A stretch of DNA of 64,000 bases from Haemaphysalis longicornis (taxonomy: Eukaryota > Arthropoda > Arachnida > Ixodida > Ixodidae). Shown here in pieces: positions 44,042 through 54,377 of the stretch. The notes under the pieces were generated by a model. The model was given only the letters and a program-made list of their open reading frames with translations, ran no database searches and was not told the DNA's origin. The stretch is from positions 62,001-126,000 of the forward strand of contig JABSTR010000946.1 of assembly GCA_013339765.2 (NCBI GenBank), written 5' to 3'. The position numbers and the translations under genes were made by a program. Position 1 is the stretch's first letter; the number at the start of each line of letters is the position of its first letter.

Positions 44042-47000
44042 AGGCCTTGATTTTCGCCTTGATTAGGCCTTGATTGATTAGGCCTTGATTAGCTTCATTT
44101 TCGGCTTCCGCTGCGCTCCCCGCTCTCCCCTAGAAATAAGGAGGCAAGTACATTTGGTGGGGTTGAGTTGCAGCTTAGCCGTGCGAGTACATTTTGACAC
44201 TTGCTCAAGGGTCTCATTGGCAAGATGCTCGATGGCCCACCGCGCCTTACCATTGACTACAACGACCGTGTCGTCAGTGTAAGCTTGCAGGTGCACATCC
44301 GGCGATACAGGAAGGCAGAGTAGGTCGTGGATCACAATATTCCACAGTAGGGGACTGAGCGGCGAGCCTTGCGGGCCGCCTCTCTCGGTTTGCGCCCGCA
44401 CGCACCCAGCATAACCGTTGTAATGAACCACCCTGTGGTGTAAAAATGACTGGAGCAGGCTATAAATGTTCGAAGGGCACCCGTGTGTTCGCAGAACGTT
44501 CAGCAAATACGGGTGCCATATAGAATCAAATGCCCCCTTGAAATCCAAAGATATAAGGAGGACCAATGATCCTTCGTCACGCCAAACCTGAAGGCGCGAG
44601 CGTAGAGTATGCAGCGCCGAGGTGGTACTTTGGCCTTGTCCAAGCCGTACTGGTTCATGTGTGGCAGACCCGACTCGTGTAGAAAGAAGTAAAGGCGTCC
44701 ATTGAGCATGCGCTCTAGAAGCTTGCCAAGCAAGGACGATATACAGATGGTCCTGTATGATGAAGGATCATCTGGAGGCCGGTTTCGCTTTAGCAGAAAC
44801 GTCACCCTCGCCTCCTTGCACACTGACGGAAAATGACCAAGACTGAGGCACGCATTGAATAAGGTAAGCAGAAATGGAGCTCGTCCGACAAGGAGGGTCA
44901 ACATATTACCGGTTATGCCGTCGGGTCCAGGAGCTGATTTGAGATTTATATTTCGAGCAGCTGATCGAAGTTCATGCCAGGTGAAAGCATAGTCTTGAGA
45001 TGTCTAAACGTACGGAACTTGTACAATCAGTGTCTCAAAGCTCGATGAGTGACAGTGTCATGTCGGTGAGTCGTCAGCTGGCAAAAGAGTTCGAAATAGC
45101 AGGGCTGCAGATTCCAAAGTGGAGGAGGTAGTTGAATCGTTGGGAGAGCGGAGAGGGGGCAACACGGAAGGTGAAGTGAACTTTTGAAACGCAATTTTGA
45201 AAGGGACGCCAAATAAGTTCTTCTGGGATGTTGTGGTGAATTTTCTTCTAACAACTTCATTCTTGGCTTCCTCAATGTGACGCCTGTACTGACCTAGCGA
45301 TCTGTAATAGCGGAATCTGAGGTCTGCACGAAGTAGTGGATGACGACACGCTGGATACTTGTGGCGCAAGGATCTCACGAACGACCGTTCCCTCGCCAGA
45401 TCATCCGACCACCATGCATTGCCCTTGAATGGTTTAGGAACACTTTCGAATCTCTTCCGCAGTCGGGCTATTTTTTCATGAAATGTGTTGACGGTGTCTT
45501 ACAACTTCTGTGGAGATTCGATGCTGTTGAAAGGCACTGTTTCAAACCAAGGATCCTGGACAAGATCCTCGACCAGACGCGACTCAGAAGCCTTCGTCAG
45601 CCGCTTCCTTCGTGCAACGGGGGCCTCTTCCATGCCAAAGACAACGTAACGGTGGTCCGAAAGCGTCGGAGTGTCCTGAACTTCCCAGAAAACTCTGGAC
45701 GACCAAGCCGTTCCACTCGCCAAAGTGACGTCGATCCACGTTTGCAAATATTCGGTGGCAAAAGTCGGAAGGGAGTCCGGGTCATTCAAAATTTTAAGTT
45801 GACGAGAATGAACAAACTGCGACAACTGCTGTCCTCTCGCATTCAATACATCACCCCCCAAAGGGGGTTTCTAGCATTAAAATCACCAGCAAAGTCCACC
45901 CTGTCAGCGTTGTTGCTGTCCAAAAGGGAACCAACGGAAGAAAGAATATGGTCTAGAGCCACAGATGGCGCAGCGTACACTCCTATATAAGAGTATGGAC
46001 AGTTAGGCCACGTTTAAAAGTGAGGGCGATCACGAAAGTGGACACGTGAATGGGAAACAGGTCCAAAGATACATTTCTGGAAACAACCATGCAACGCGCC
46101 GCGTTTGGGCATGGTGAAATTTAAACCACCGAGGTGGAATGCCTGGCACAGTCCCTCCCCAAACATACGGGTCGCAAACCACCGCGAAGTCAGTGATTGT
46201 TCAGTTGCAGCACGAGTATGGTCAAGGTTTGCTTGAAGAAAACGTAGTGATGCCAGTTCTGAGGTGAAACTAAGTTGAGCCGGTAATTTGGTAAGCGTGC
46301 AGAGTGTCCTCGCAAATGGTTTTGGAGCGAAGTCTTGCAATGCGAGCAGTCAAGACTTGGCAGCACGGCGCATTAAATGTGTGGTTGAAACGCTCTTTTC
46401 CAGAGGCACGACACTCCCGGCACACCACGTTGTTCTTATTTTCTAGGTTGCAAGCATCTGCCGTGTGCTCTGCGCAATACGGACAGCTCACATTTTCACT
46501 TGGGCATCGGGTTGCAACATGGCCGTAAGAGCCGCATTTCTGGCAGGCCGCAACGTAGAAATTCTCGTTAATGGTGCAGGATGTCCAGCCTATCAAGAGT
46601 CGGTCCTGGTCTTTGAGTACATTGTATACCGATGGTGAGACCTCAATTATGTGCACATTGTTGCGAGCACGATCCCTGAAGTAGGTCCGATGACGGAAGC
46701 CCTCCTCAGGAATGTCCAGGTTGTTGCGCGCGTTTATGTTAGCCCGCAAGATTCCAGGAACAATGCTGGGGTTGACGCCAGAAATCTTGAATTGCGGAAG
46801 GCGACGTGGAGGCCGGGTAACCCTGAGTGCAGGTTTAATTTGTGCATTTGAAGAAATCGCCTTTTCTAGATTGTCGATTGACTCGCGGTCGGCCGAGACA
46901 ACAGTGAGACCCGAGCGAGATGGAATGAGCTTCACCTGTTTAACCCCTACCCCCAAGGGGTCGTTACCGAATGTTGATTTCAGCAATGTTATGGTGTCAG

Positions 47001-47715
47001 GACCTGCATTTGCTGAAGGATGAATCGGGGTCAGGAAAAGGACATGGTTGGGGCTTGTTTGCATAGGACATGTACGGCTGCGAACTATATGAGCCAGAAC
47101 ATTGAGGTGCGGTGGGAGCGGACTGCGGAGCTGTGAAGTGGGCAGAGTTAGTCTGTAGTCTGTGTGGCGTGGCCAGAGCCCTGTAGGATTTCCACAAATG
47201 TTGGCTGACTGGCCTGAGGTGGCGCCACGCCATCCATCAGGAGCGGAATATGAATCCTGGTGGCGCCTAACTTCGGACACCTGCTTGCGTAGTTCTTCAA
47301 TGCACCCTTCCGACCGAGAAAGATCAATCTGCAAATCAACAACCGTGGCTTGCATAGCAAAAAACAAGCCCATCATCTTCTCTCACACAACTACCGGCAC
47401 CTTGTAATGATTGTCCGAGAGGCAACTCAAAAGCTCTTTTCAAATTTGCGCGGTGTCCCGAGCGTCTGCGGCCATCAAATCTTCATTCGTCCGCGGTAGG
47501 CGGTGTTGAGAGCTACCACGGGGGATTTTCCACGTCATCTTGATGCGGATCATGAGGAAGATTGTCCGTGGTTGAGGGAATGATCCGAGCTATGACTGCT
47601 GAGTCCTTCTGCTGGTGTCTCGTTACATTCCTCAGCATGAGCAGAAGTTTGGGATAACGAAGATCGAAGCGTTTCCTGGCGCAGAGTCCTTGTTGCTCGA
47701 TTGAAGGGCTCCATC
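44042..47715 (-). mobile_element. R1-like LINE: ORF1 with zinc knuckles, endonuclease, reverse transcriptase; 3'-truncated
   Basis: Minus strand. ORF1 (47376-46270) ends with CQKCGSYGHVATRCP and SCPYCAEHTADAC, gag-like Cys-His knuckles. The 53-codon head of ORF1 (47712-47552) precedes it after a frame break. The endonuclease starts at about 46260 (FLQANLDHTRAATEQSL, R1-type) and ends TPTLSDHRYVVFGM at about 45640. The reverse transcriptase has VTFLLKRNRPPDDPSSYRTI, LISLDFKGAFDSIWHPYLL, ERGGPQGSPLSPLLWN and HLQAYTDDTVVVV (YTDD at 44270-44281). It stops soon after, at a (GCCTTGATTA) repeat (44042-44094), so the thumb, C-terminus and 3' UTR are missing. Frameshifts disable it. Confidence 0.92.
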
Positions 47716-48360
47716 ACTGGCCAACTGTATAGCGCCTTAGCTACGGTTCTCCTATTCTAAAACTCCCCATTACCCCAAATCATTAACAATGGGGCTCGCC
47801 TCGTACACTACAGCCTCGTTTTCTGTGAGCCGTCGTGAGTTTCGAAGTTGATGCTAGAGAAAGGCAGGCTCACTGTAAACAGACAAAAACCCACGTTGCA
47901 ATTATAAATTCCCTACGCCGAAGTCCTAATGAAAACTAGTACAGCCATGTCTAAACCCGCTAGAAGGCGTCCAAAACTCGCGTTCATTAAGGTAATTTCA
48001 GGAACAAGTCGCGAAAAGTAAACTTATCAGCCGTTCAGAGTACAGGCTACGGCAGTGATTGTTAAAACCCGGCATAGCTAGAAAAATTCTGCAGAAATTC
48101 AGATAATTATCTACTAATGCGCAGCATTTTTATGTCGCTTGTCTTAATTGTGAGTTCTTTCCAGCCAATTTTTTTTTTGCTTTTTCTAAATCCTGTCAAA
48201 ATAGCGGCCGCTGCAAAAGAACTTGTTACCGATAGTGACGGCAATGCCTTCGCGCTATTTATAAAATTCAGGGTTAGATTTCTTTGGTAAAAAATAAAAA
48301 ATCGCAAGAAAAAAATTCTACACACGCATGCGCACATAAACTTTTCACTCCACTCCTCAC
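47716..48360. other. unassigned intronic sequence
   Basis: AT-rich, no supported features. Confidence 0.5.
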
Positions 48361-48903
48361 TTAAAGGAGCCATGAAGACAAAATACAAGTTGGGTTATTT
48401 AGAAAAGGACTGCTTAGGTCCTGATAACAACGATACCAATGCCAGCGCAAATCTTCGAAAACAAATAACGGAGATATGAAAGATAACGTGTGAAGGCAGT
48501 CGCGGAAAAAGGCCACCCCTAAAAAAGCCATTTCCGCAACTTTTCTATGACGTCACGGAACCTTGTTTGGTGCGATTGGCGGGGGGCCTGCCCTAACTGA
48601 CCTGTCGCGGACGACACATGACTGGACGTCTGTAATGGGGCCTCTAGTTCTATTTGACTGCATCACTTGAAGGCTAACGTGCAGTTATCGCACTAAAAAT
48701 TATGTTTGATTGTTGGCCCGTATGACGTCATTCTCTTGCTCATAACACGTCACTGTGGCGCAAAATTTGAAAGTTTTTAAATACTTCTTGCTTTTTTTTC
48801 GTTAAAAAACATCTTTGGTGGCTGTAATGGAGCTGAGTGAGATACTGAATCCTAGTTCTTTCAAATTAAACGAAGTTGTATTTTCTCTTCATGGCTCCTT
48901 TAA
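48361..48903 (+). mobile_element. MITE family E1, copy 3 (best preserved)
   Basis: Ends 'ttaaaggagccatgaagaca' / 'tcttcatggctcctttaa', with pairing extending outward into 'ctcctcact' and 'agtgaggag', so the true ends may lie about nine bases further out. The interior matches copies at 31281 and 38166 and keeps both TGACGTCA sites. It sits about 300 bp upstream of exon 10. Confidence 0.9.
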
Positions 48904-49209
48904 AGTGAGGAGACAAAGGCTTCATTTTAATGTGGTGGGTTCTGGTCATGCTCATCCTCATTTCTAATAAGCTCCATCATGATCGCATTCCTCGGGATGA
49001 CAATTAAGCGTTTCTTGTCACACTGCCCACTCATTCGGCATCGAACCGGAACTGCGCTTCTCATGAACACCGTATGACGGGTCCTGATGGTGACAATGCA
49101 CGTGCGGACAATCTTTTTTGTGAGAGCTAGGGATGCCTTATGTCCTGTAATAGCAAAGCATCTCCTCCGTATACGAGCCCCCTCTGCTGCCTGCTTCGCG
49201 CAGTGCAAG

Positions 49210-49674
49210 ATCATGATCCTGGACGAGCCGACGGCCTCCATGGACCCGCACAGCCGGCGCGAGGTGTGGGAGCTGCTGCTCAAGGCGCGCCGGCACTGCT
49301 GCATCGTGCTCACCACGGCGAACCTGTACGAGGCGGACGTGCTGGCCGACAAGATCGCCATCATGAACAGGGGCCTGCTCTGGTGCTGCGGGTCGCCCGG
49401 GTTCCTGCGACAGCGCTTCAGCACCGGCTATCACGTCCGCATCGTCAAACAGCCCGGCTGCGACGTGGCCGCCATCGAGGCGCTCTTTCGCCGCCACGTC
49501 CCGCGCACGACCGTCAAGCAGAACACCAACCTCGCCGTGGAGTACGCGATCGGCGCCAACCCGGGAAACCGCCGCCTCACGGCCATGTTCAAGGAGCTGG
49601 AGCGAGAGCGCCACAACCTCAAGATTGGGCCCATGAGCGTCGCCATGGCCTCGCTCGAGGATGTGCTGGACAAG
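49210..49674 (+). CDS. ABCA exon 10: NBD1 Walker B, D-loop, altered H-loop, regulatory domain
   Basis: Starts at Walker B, IMILDEPTASMDPHSRREVW, with the catalytic Glu present; the D-loop is ASMD. CCIVLTTANLYEADVLADKI follows: the switch (H-loop) His of 'LTTHfmdEAD' is Ala. IAIMNRGLLWCCGSPGFLRQ and YHVRIVKQPGC match 'iaimakG.l.ccGsslfLk...g.GYhl..vk', and SLEDVLDK matches the end of the ABCA NBD ('LEEvFlkv'). Two acceptors lie six bases apart: AG ending at 49203 adds Cys-Lys, AG ending at 49209 gives the family spacing GAK-IMILDEP; I chose the latter. The donor is a weak AAG|GTGCTG, chosen because the join restores DVLDKV in phase 0. The frame continues without a stop to 49749, so a read-through isoform cannot be excluded. 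Confidence 0.93.
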
Positions 49675-49739
49675 GTGCTGCCCTTTCGTCTCCGGTGGGG
49701 TTTTAAGTGCTTAAAACGTACAGGGGCACCCTTGCCCCT

Positions 49740-49985
49740 TTCCTGGTAGATGTCCGGTCTAGCCATGTAGTCGAAGAAGTGCCTCAATACCAAGTGAGGA
49801 TTTTAATGGAGGAATTCCCATCCCAGAAGATAGCGGGGTATACCGTCTGCGCCACGGCACCCGTTTTTCGTTATTATGTAGCTCATTTGAGCGGAATTTA
49901 CGTGAAAAGTGGTGTCAGTATGATTCTAACGAGGCAATCTTTAGAATGAACCAAACTTGTGTTTTGGCTGCGTGGCCCGTTTAAG
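49740..49985 (-). mobile_element. MITE family E2 fragment, antisense
   Basis: From about 49835 it is the reverse complement of the left end of 5138-6023: 'tatgtagctcatttgagcgg', 'ttacgtgaaaagtggtgtca', 'aacgaggcaatctttagaat', then 'gcgtggcccgtttaa'. Confidence 0.75.
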
Positions 49986-50357
49986 CGAGTTAAACTAGTT
50001 GGTGAAGCACCGCGGTGTAAGGGGCACTAAAGAACAGCTAGGAGGAAGGACAAACGCTGAGCGGACAAACGCTGAACGGAAGTTTCGTTCTAGTAGGAAT
50101 ATTACCATTAACTATGATCATTTTGGATAATATTCCCTGTCAGGGTTGATCTTAACACAGAAAGGAAATAAGGCGTAGGGTCAGTATATTGGCTCGGTGC
50201 TCATTCGGCAAGCTCAGTGAAGTAATCGTCTGTGGGTTACGCTCTGTCACTGATCAGAATAGCTTGTAGACAGCATGTACTTCTGGGCTAAATCATTTGG
50301 CAGAATTGGTGTCCGATCACCTTTAAATAAAGCTTGAAGCAGGCTGATAGGTTCAAC

Positions 50358-51328
50358 TTAAAGGGGCCATTAAAAGAAGACAACTTACAAGTTGGGTACA
50401 TTAAAAAGGCTGTTTTGCCCTGACAACAAAAATGCAAATTTTATAGCAAACCTCAAACAAATTATCGAGGTACTAAAGAAAACGTATTCAACGCTGGTGA
50501 CTCCCCAACCACTTTGTGGCGATTATTCTATAGCAGTCACGGAATCTTATTTGTGTGATTTGTGGCTACCGAACAAGCCACCGCCAAAAAAATGGCTGCG
50601 GATTAGCTCAGCTATAACTCTAGATATGCAAAGCAAAAGCTTGGCTTAACCTGCTTGAGTCTTGGTTTCTCTTGGTTAACCTTTGATGTAGCTGCATTGC
50701 CGACCACGGCTCGAACCCATTCGGTCCCGTGTAACGCTCACAGGAGGAGGCCGGGCGAACGCGGCGTTCATTCGTGGCGAACGCGCCGTTCCTCTTCGCC
50801 GTGCGCGAGACGAGTCACGTAGCCCGAGGCGACCCAGCGGCGCATGCACGGGAGGCTGCGGGGTTGGTCGGCTGCCGATCCGCCGCTCATATGAGCAGAA
50901 CGACTGAAAACGAGGCCTTGTGCGCAGCGCCGAAAGCGGGCTCGGCGAATCGCGCGATGCGCTTGGAGAGGTGTGTCGCCAGGGGGTGCGTCTCGGGTCC
51001 AAAGGTTAACTTGCGCATCCTACGCGAAACCGCTGGGAGAAAGTAGTAAAGCTTTGCTTTAAAACATGGCTGGGAGAGTTTAGTGAGGCCTGTAGTTCCG
51101 TTTGATCTCATCACTTGAATGCGAACACGCAGTTAGCACACTGATAAAGTTGTTCTTATATTACGTTTTATTGCATTAATATTGGGAAAATATAAAAAAC
51201 ATTTAAATATTTCCTTGTGTTCGTGGTTAAGGACGTCGTTCGTGGCTGGTAAGGAGCTGACTGAGCTACCAAGGTCTAGTCATTTAAAACTGAGCACAGT
51301 TGCGTTTCGTCTTCATGACCCCTTTACG
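50358..51328 (+). mobile_element. MITE family E1, copy 4, split by a SINE-like element
   Basis: The left part (50358-50587, 'ttaaaggggccattaaaaga' onward) and right part (51065-51328, 'tagtgaggcctgtagttccg' to 'cttcatgacccctttac') match the left and right halves of family E1. The family G element between them interrupts the host sequence at the 'gccgaacaagcc' / 'catgactg' region. Confidence 0.82.
50588..51064 (+). mobile_element. SINE-like family G, copy 1 (nested in MITE E1)
   Basis: About 475 bp shared with 57508-57986: head 'gctgcggattagctcagcta' (A-box-like) and 'ccacggctcgaacccattcg' (B-box-like), tail 'cgcgaaaccgctgggagaaa' to 'aagctttgctttaaaa'. The polymerase III-like head and A-rich tail suggest a SINE; the parent RNA is not certain. 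Confidence 0.65.
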
Positions 51329-52547
51329 GGTGTGAGTGCCAAAGGACAAATGCGTCTAGAAGGCATTTTATCTCAAACAAGCAAAAAATTTAACGGGGCA
51401 CGTAAGTCCGTTTACTTGCTTCACAGGCGAAAGCTTAGTTATACCTAGGAAGTGTTACTTCGTTACTGCTACATCCTGTTCGATTTTTTTCTGCGCTTCT
51501 CGCTTCTTTTGTTGGTTGGCTGTGGTTTTCGGGGGAGGAAAAGGAAAAAAAAAAGTGCACTGGGGATATTTTTGAGCTCGGCAGGGAGCTCACCTGCCTG
51601 CAACCCAGTGCGGGGTGGGGAAGTAGAGGGGGAGTGAAAGGATAAAGTGGAGAGAGAGAAAGGTATAAATAGAGGATAAGGAATAAGAGATAGGGTTATT
51701 AGTCCGGGCAGATCAGTCAGACACTGCAGTCCGGGCTACAGCCGCTGCGTGATGCCAGTCGTCTCCAGGTAGTGGAGCGGATGTACGAAGACTCCCCGTT
51801 GGGTTGCTGCAGGGCCCTTCGTCCATCTGTCTTTTGGCGCGAACTACTTCGAAAATCTAAGTGGCCACACATTACGCCCCAGCTTTTTTAGAAACACAGT
51901 TCTCCGTGGTTGGGGTGCACCTGTCCTACTCACGTGCGGTAAAGTTCACCTGTCACGCCATATGACGTCATTCTTGTTCCGCCTGTAGCAACGTTCTGTG
52001 TGACTTGGTGGTAACGCAGTCGGCTCATACTCTGGAAACCCGGGTTCGGTTCCGACATGCATCTCATGTTTTATACTTTTTAAAGCAGCGGTCTCATTTC
52101 TGTACCGTTCAACAACAGCGGTTTTTAGCACAAAGGGGCACTTACGGCTTTCGCCTAAAACAACAGGCAAAGGGTCTACCACCAAAACAACATTGTGTTT
52201 AGTGGATGTGAAAAGTATAGGGAAAGGTATACGGCAGTATAGGGAAATTATAGTATAGGGAAATTCGGTAAAAAGGTATAGGGGAAAAGTATAGGGAAAT
52301 TCGGTGGGCGGTTCAGAGACGAAAAACTCGGGTGATGCAGCGGGATCGGAGCTGTGGGAGAGTTTAGTGGGAGGCCTGTCTTTGACCTGAAGCAGACAAC
52401 GGCAGGGCGATGCCAATTACGGTATTTATACTTCTGAGGTGGTTGGGAATGATTGCGTCACAAAGCGACATCCATTTTTCAGTGCCAAGTCCCGGTTTAC
52501 AGCACGACGAACGGGTCACCTTACCCACACTGCTCTCTCGTCGGCAG
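51329..52547. other. unassigned intronic sequence with a tRNA-like head and short direct repeats
   Basis: At about 52000-52070, 'gacttggtggtaacgcagtc' and 'cgggttcggttccgac' have A-box/B-box character. At 52208-52300 'agtatagggaaa' is repeated five times. A copy of 'tatgacgtcattcttg' (51961) resembles family E1. No functional tRNA is claimed. Confidence 0.45.
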
Positions 52548-52724
52548 GTTAGCCAGGATCCCACTTTCCAATCGCGAACCGGACGCGAACACGCACCAGC
52601 GACCGCCGATCCCGATGCCGTCTACAAGCCCAAACTCCACGTACAACAGTCCAGCAACCGCCAACTAGCCGGACTACTCAGGAAGCGCTTTTGCATGTGG
52701 AGCAGGGACTGGCAACCGCCCGTC
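52548..52724 (+). CDS. ABCA exon 11: NBD1-TM7 linker
   Basis: Encodes 59 residues: a polar linker (VSQDPTFQSRTGREHA onward) then SNRQLAGLLRKRFCMWSRDW, which matches 'q.yALllKRfl.s.R.w', the ABCA element entering the second membrane domain. The acceptor CTCTCTCGTCGGCAG has a good pyrimidine tract, and the donor is a perfect GTAAGT. Phase 0 to 0. An earlier acceptor ending at 52502 would add 15 residues (HDERVT onward) in the same frame; I prefer the later one because it regenerates DVLDKV with exon 10. Confidence 0.85.
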
Positions 52725-53192
52725 GTAAGTACATGTGTGGTCGCCGTAACGACGCACGACTAACACGTCAAACATTTTCGCTCTTGAGCGGAGGGTACCG
52801 TAAGAAAGGGAGAGCAGTGCCGACACAATTTGCATGAAAGCAACATGATGATGATGACATACAAATGAGCGAATCATCTACTATGTGGGAATAGGAGTGG
52901 CGACGCAGTTAGTTCCATTATTAGTGCCAGTGGCCAAGTGGAGTTCGGAATGAGACAACCTTCTGCCTAATTCGCCATTGACGCTCGTCGAGCGCCTCGG
53001 CACCTATTACCGGTCCCTTAAAGGCAAACCTTTAGCCTACACTTTCTTCTACTTGTTGAAAGTAACCCTCTTTTTACAGTTCTTTTGTGTGTCACTTTAA
53101 TAGGGGCTTGTTATTTTTTTTTTAAATATGGGATGTCGCTCAGATTCCTGTACCGACGCTTAGCAAGCGTGTCAGCTAACGTGATAATAAAC

Positions 53193-53989
53193 GCACTGGG
53201 TAATTCCAACGTGCACTAGGTTAGCTCACTTACCAATGTCGATAGCGATTTTATTAAGTGCAGCCAAGTGGCGAATGCTGCACCCCACAAGGGAGAAATG
53301 CTTGCTTCCTGCCTCGCGCCGCCAGGTCATCGCAATGTACGCACTGCACTGGGTGGTTACAACGTGTGCAATAGGTTAGCTTAGGCTTAACAATATTATT
53401 AGCGATCTTGATAGTAAATGCACTTACGGGCCGAAAACGGATACACGGGCTACAGGTGCTTGATTCGCACCTGGCACCACAAGTAATTCTGACGCACGCC
53501 CTGCACTGGCTGGCTCAAATGGGCGTTAGGTTAGCTTAGGCTTATCAAAATAGCGAGCTGGATCATATGCCCAAGCACATGGCGAGAAGGGAACCACACA
53601 GGCGAGAGGCGATAGTTAAGCGCCTGGCACCACCAGTCACCACTGTACACGCGCTGCACTGGGCCAAGCGAGGTGAGGCTTAGCAAGATCGTTTGCGAGC
53701 TTGCTAAGCCTAACCACGTGCTAAGCCTAACCAAGGCAACCGCGTGGCGAAGACGGAACCACACAGGCAAGATGAGGCAGCTACGATCAGACATCCCGAT
53801 GCACGTAAAGCACTCTGGGTGATTCAAACGTGCGTTAGGTTTGGTTCGGCTCGCTAGCCAGCTTTCTCATAAACGCAGCCACATGGCGAATGTGGAACCA
53901 TACAGGGGAGAGGCGATTGTGTCGCGCCATGGCACCATTCGTTCCCCCTCCCCCCACCTCCCCGATGCGCGCAGGTGCGCTGGGTGGTT
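53193..53989 (+). repeat. tandem array, about 154-bp unit, last unit overlapping exon 12
   Basis: The anchor 'gcactgggtggtt' or a variant occurs at 53193, 53346, 53503, 53656, 53810 and 53977: spacings 153, 157, 153, 154 and 167. Each unit also carries 'cgtgcgttaggttagctta', 'agccacatggcgaa', 'ggaaccacacaggcgagagg' and 'cgcctggcaccacca' variants. The last anchor is the first 13-15 bases of exon 12, and the longer last spacing is explained by a C-rich tract that provides the acceptor. Confidence 0.88.
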
Positions 53990-54318
53990 CCCGTGTCCGT
54001 ACTTCTACTGTCGGCCGGTCTGCGGCAGGCGTTCACCACGGCGGGCCTCGATTCGAACAGATTCTACCAGGACCGGCTGCTGTACGACTCCAAGCGGCTG
54101 AATGTACATTCGCCGCTCGGCTTCATCACCGCCAAGCGGAACGGCGACCCGGTGATGCAGCACCTGAAGGCGCTGTTCGCCGAGGAGAACATACGGCTGA
54201 CCCCGATCAGCGCCGAACACACCAGCGCCCGCCTGCTCGACTTCGCCGACGACGACCCCAAAGACGTACAACTACCAGCTCCTCTTCGGCGCCATCTTCA
54301 ACGGAGACTCCGCGGTTG
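53975..54318 (+). CDS. ABCA exon 12: TM7 and start of extracellular domain 2, with an apparent one-base frameshift
   Basis: Begins VRWVVPVSVLLLSAGL (TM7), then a long extracellular stretch (RQAFTTAGLDSNRFYQDRLL onward) ending ARLLDFADDDP. From about 54261 the family-like, GC3-rich coding continues in the +1 frame as KTYNYQLLFGAIFNGDSA, corresponding to the ABCA 'y...y.fGa.F' element before 'vtawFNnq'. One extra base therefore lies in the CCCCAAA run at 54257-54262. It could be a sequence or assembly error, or a true lesion. The donor is uncertain: 54318 (GTGCTC) fits exon 13 in phase 1; 54265 (GTACAA) would avoid the shift but drop the conserved element. The acceptor lies in the last unit of a tandem repeat. 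Confidence 0.8.
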
Positions 54319-54377
54319 GTGCTCGCGTGCTGCTTATCCGTTAATTGTGCCACTTGCGGAGGCAGTGGCTGCGGAAC

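Noticed and set aside
49138..49706. Long alternative-frame ORFs over exon 10
   Set aside because: GC-rich shadow frames; the Walker B and CCGSP motifs are only in the called frame.
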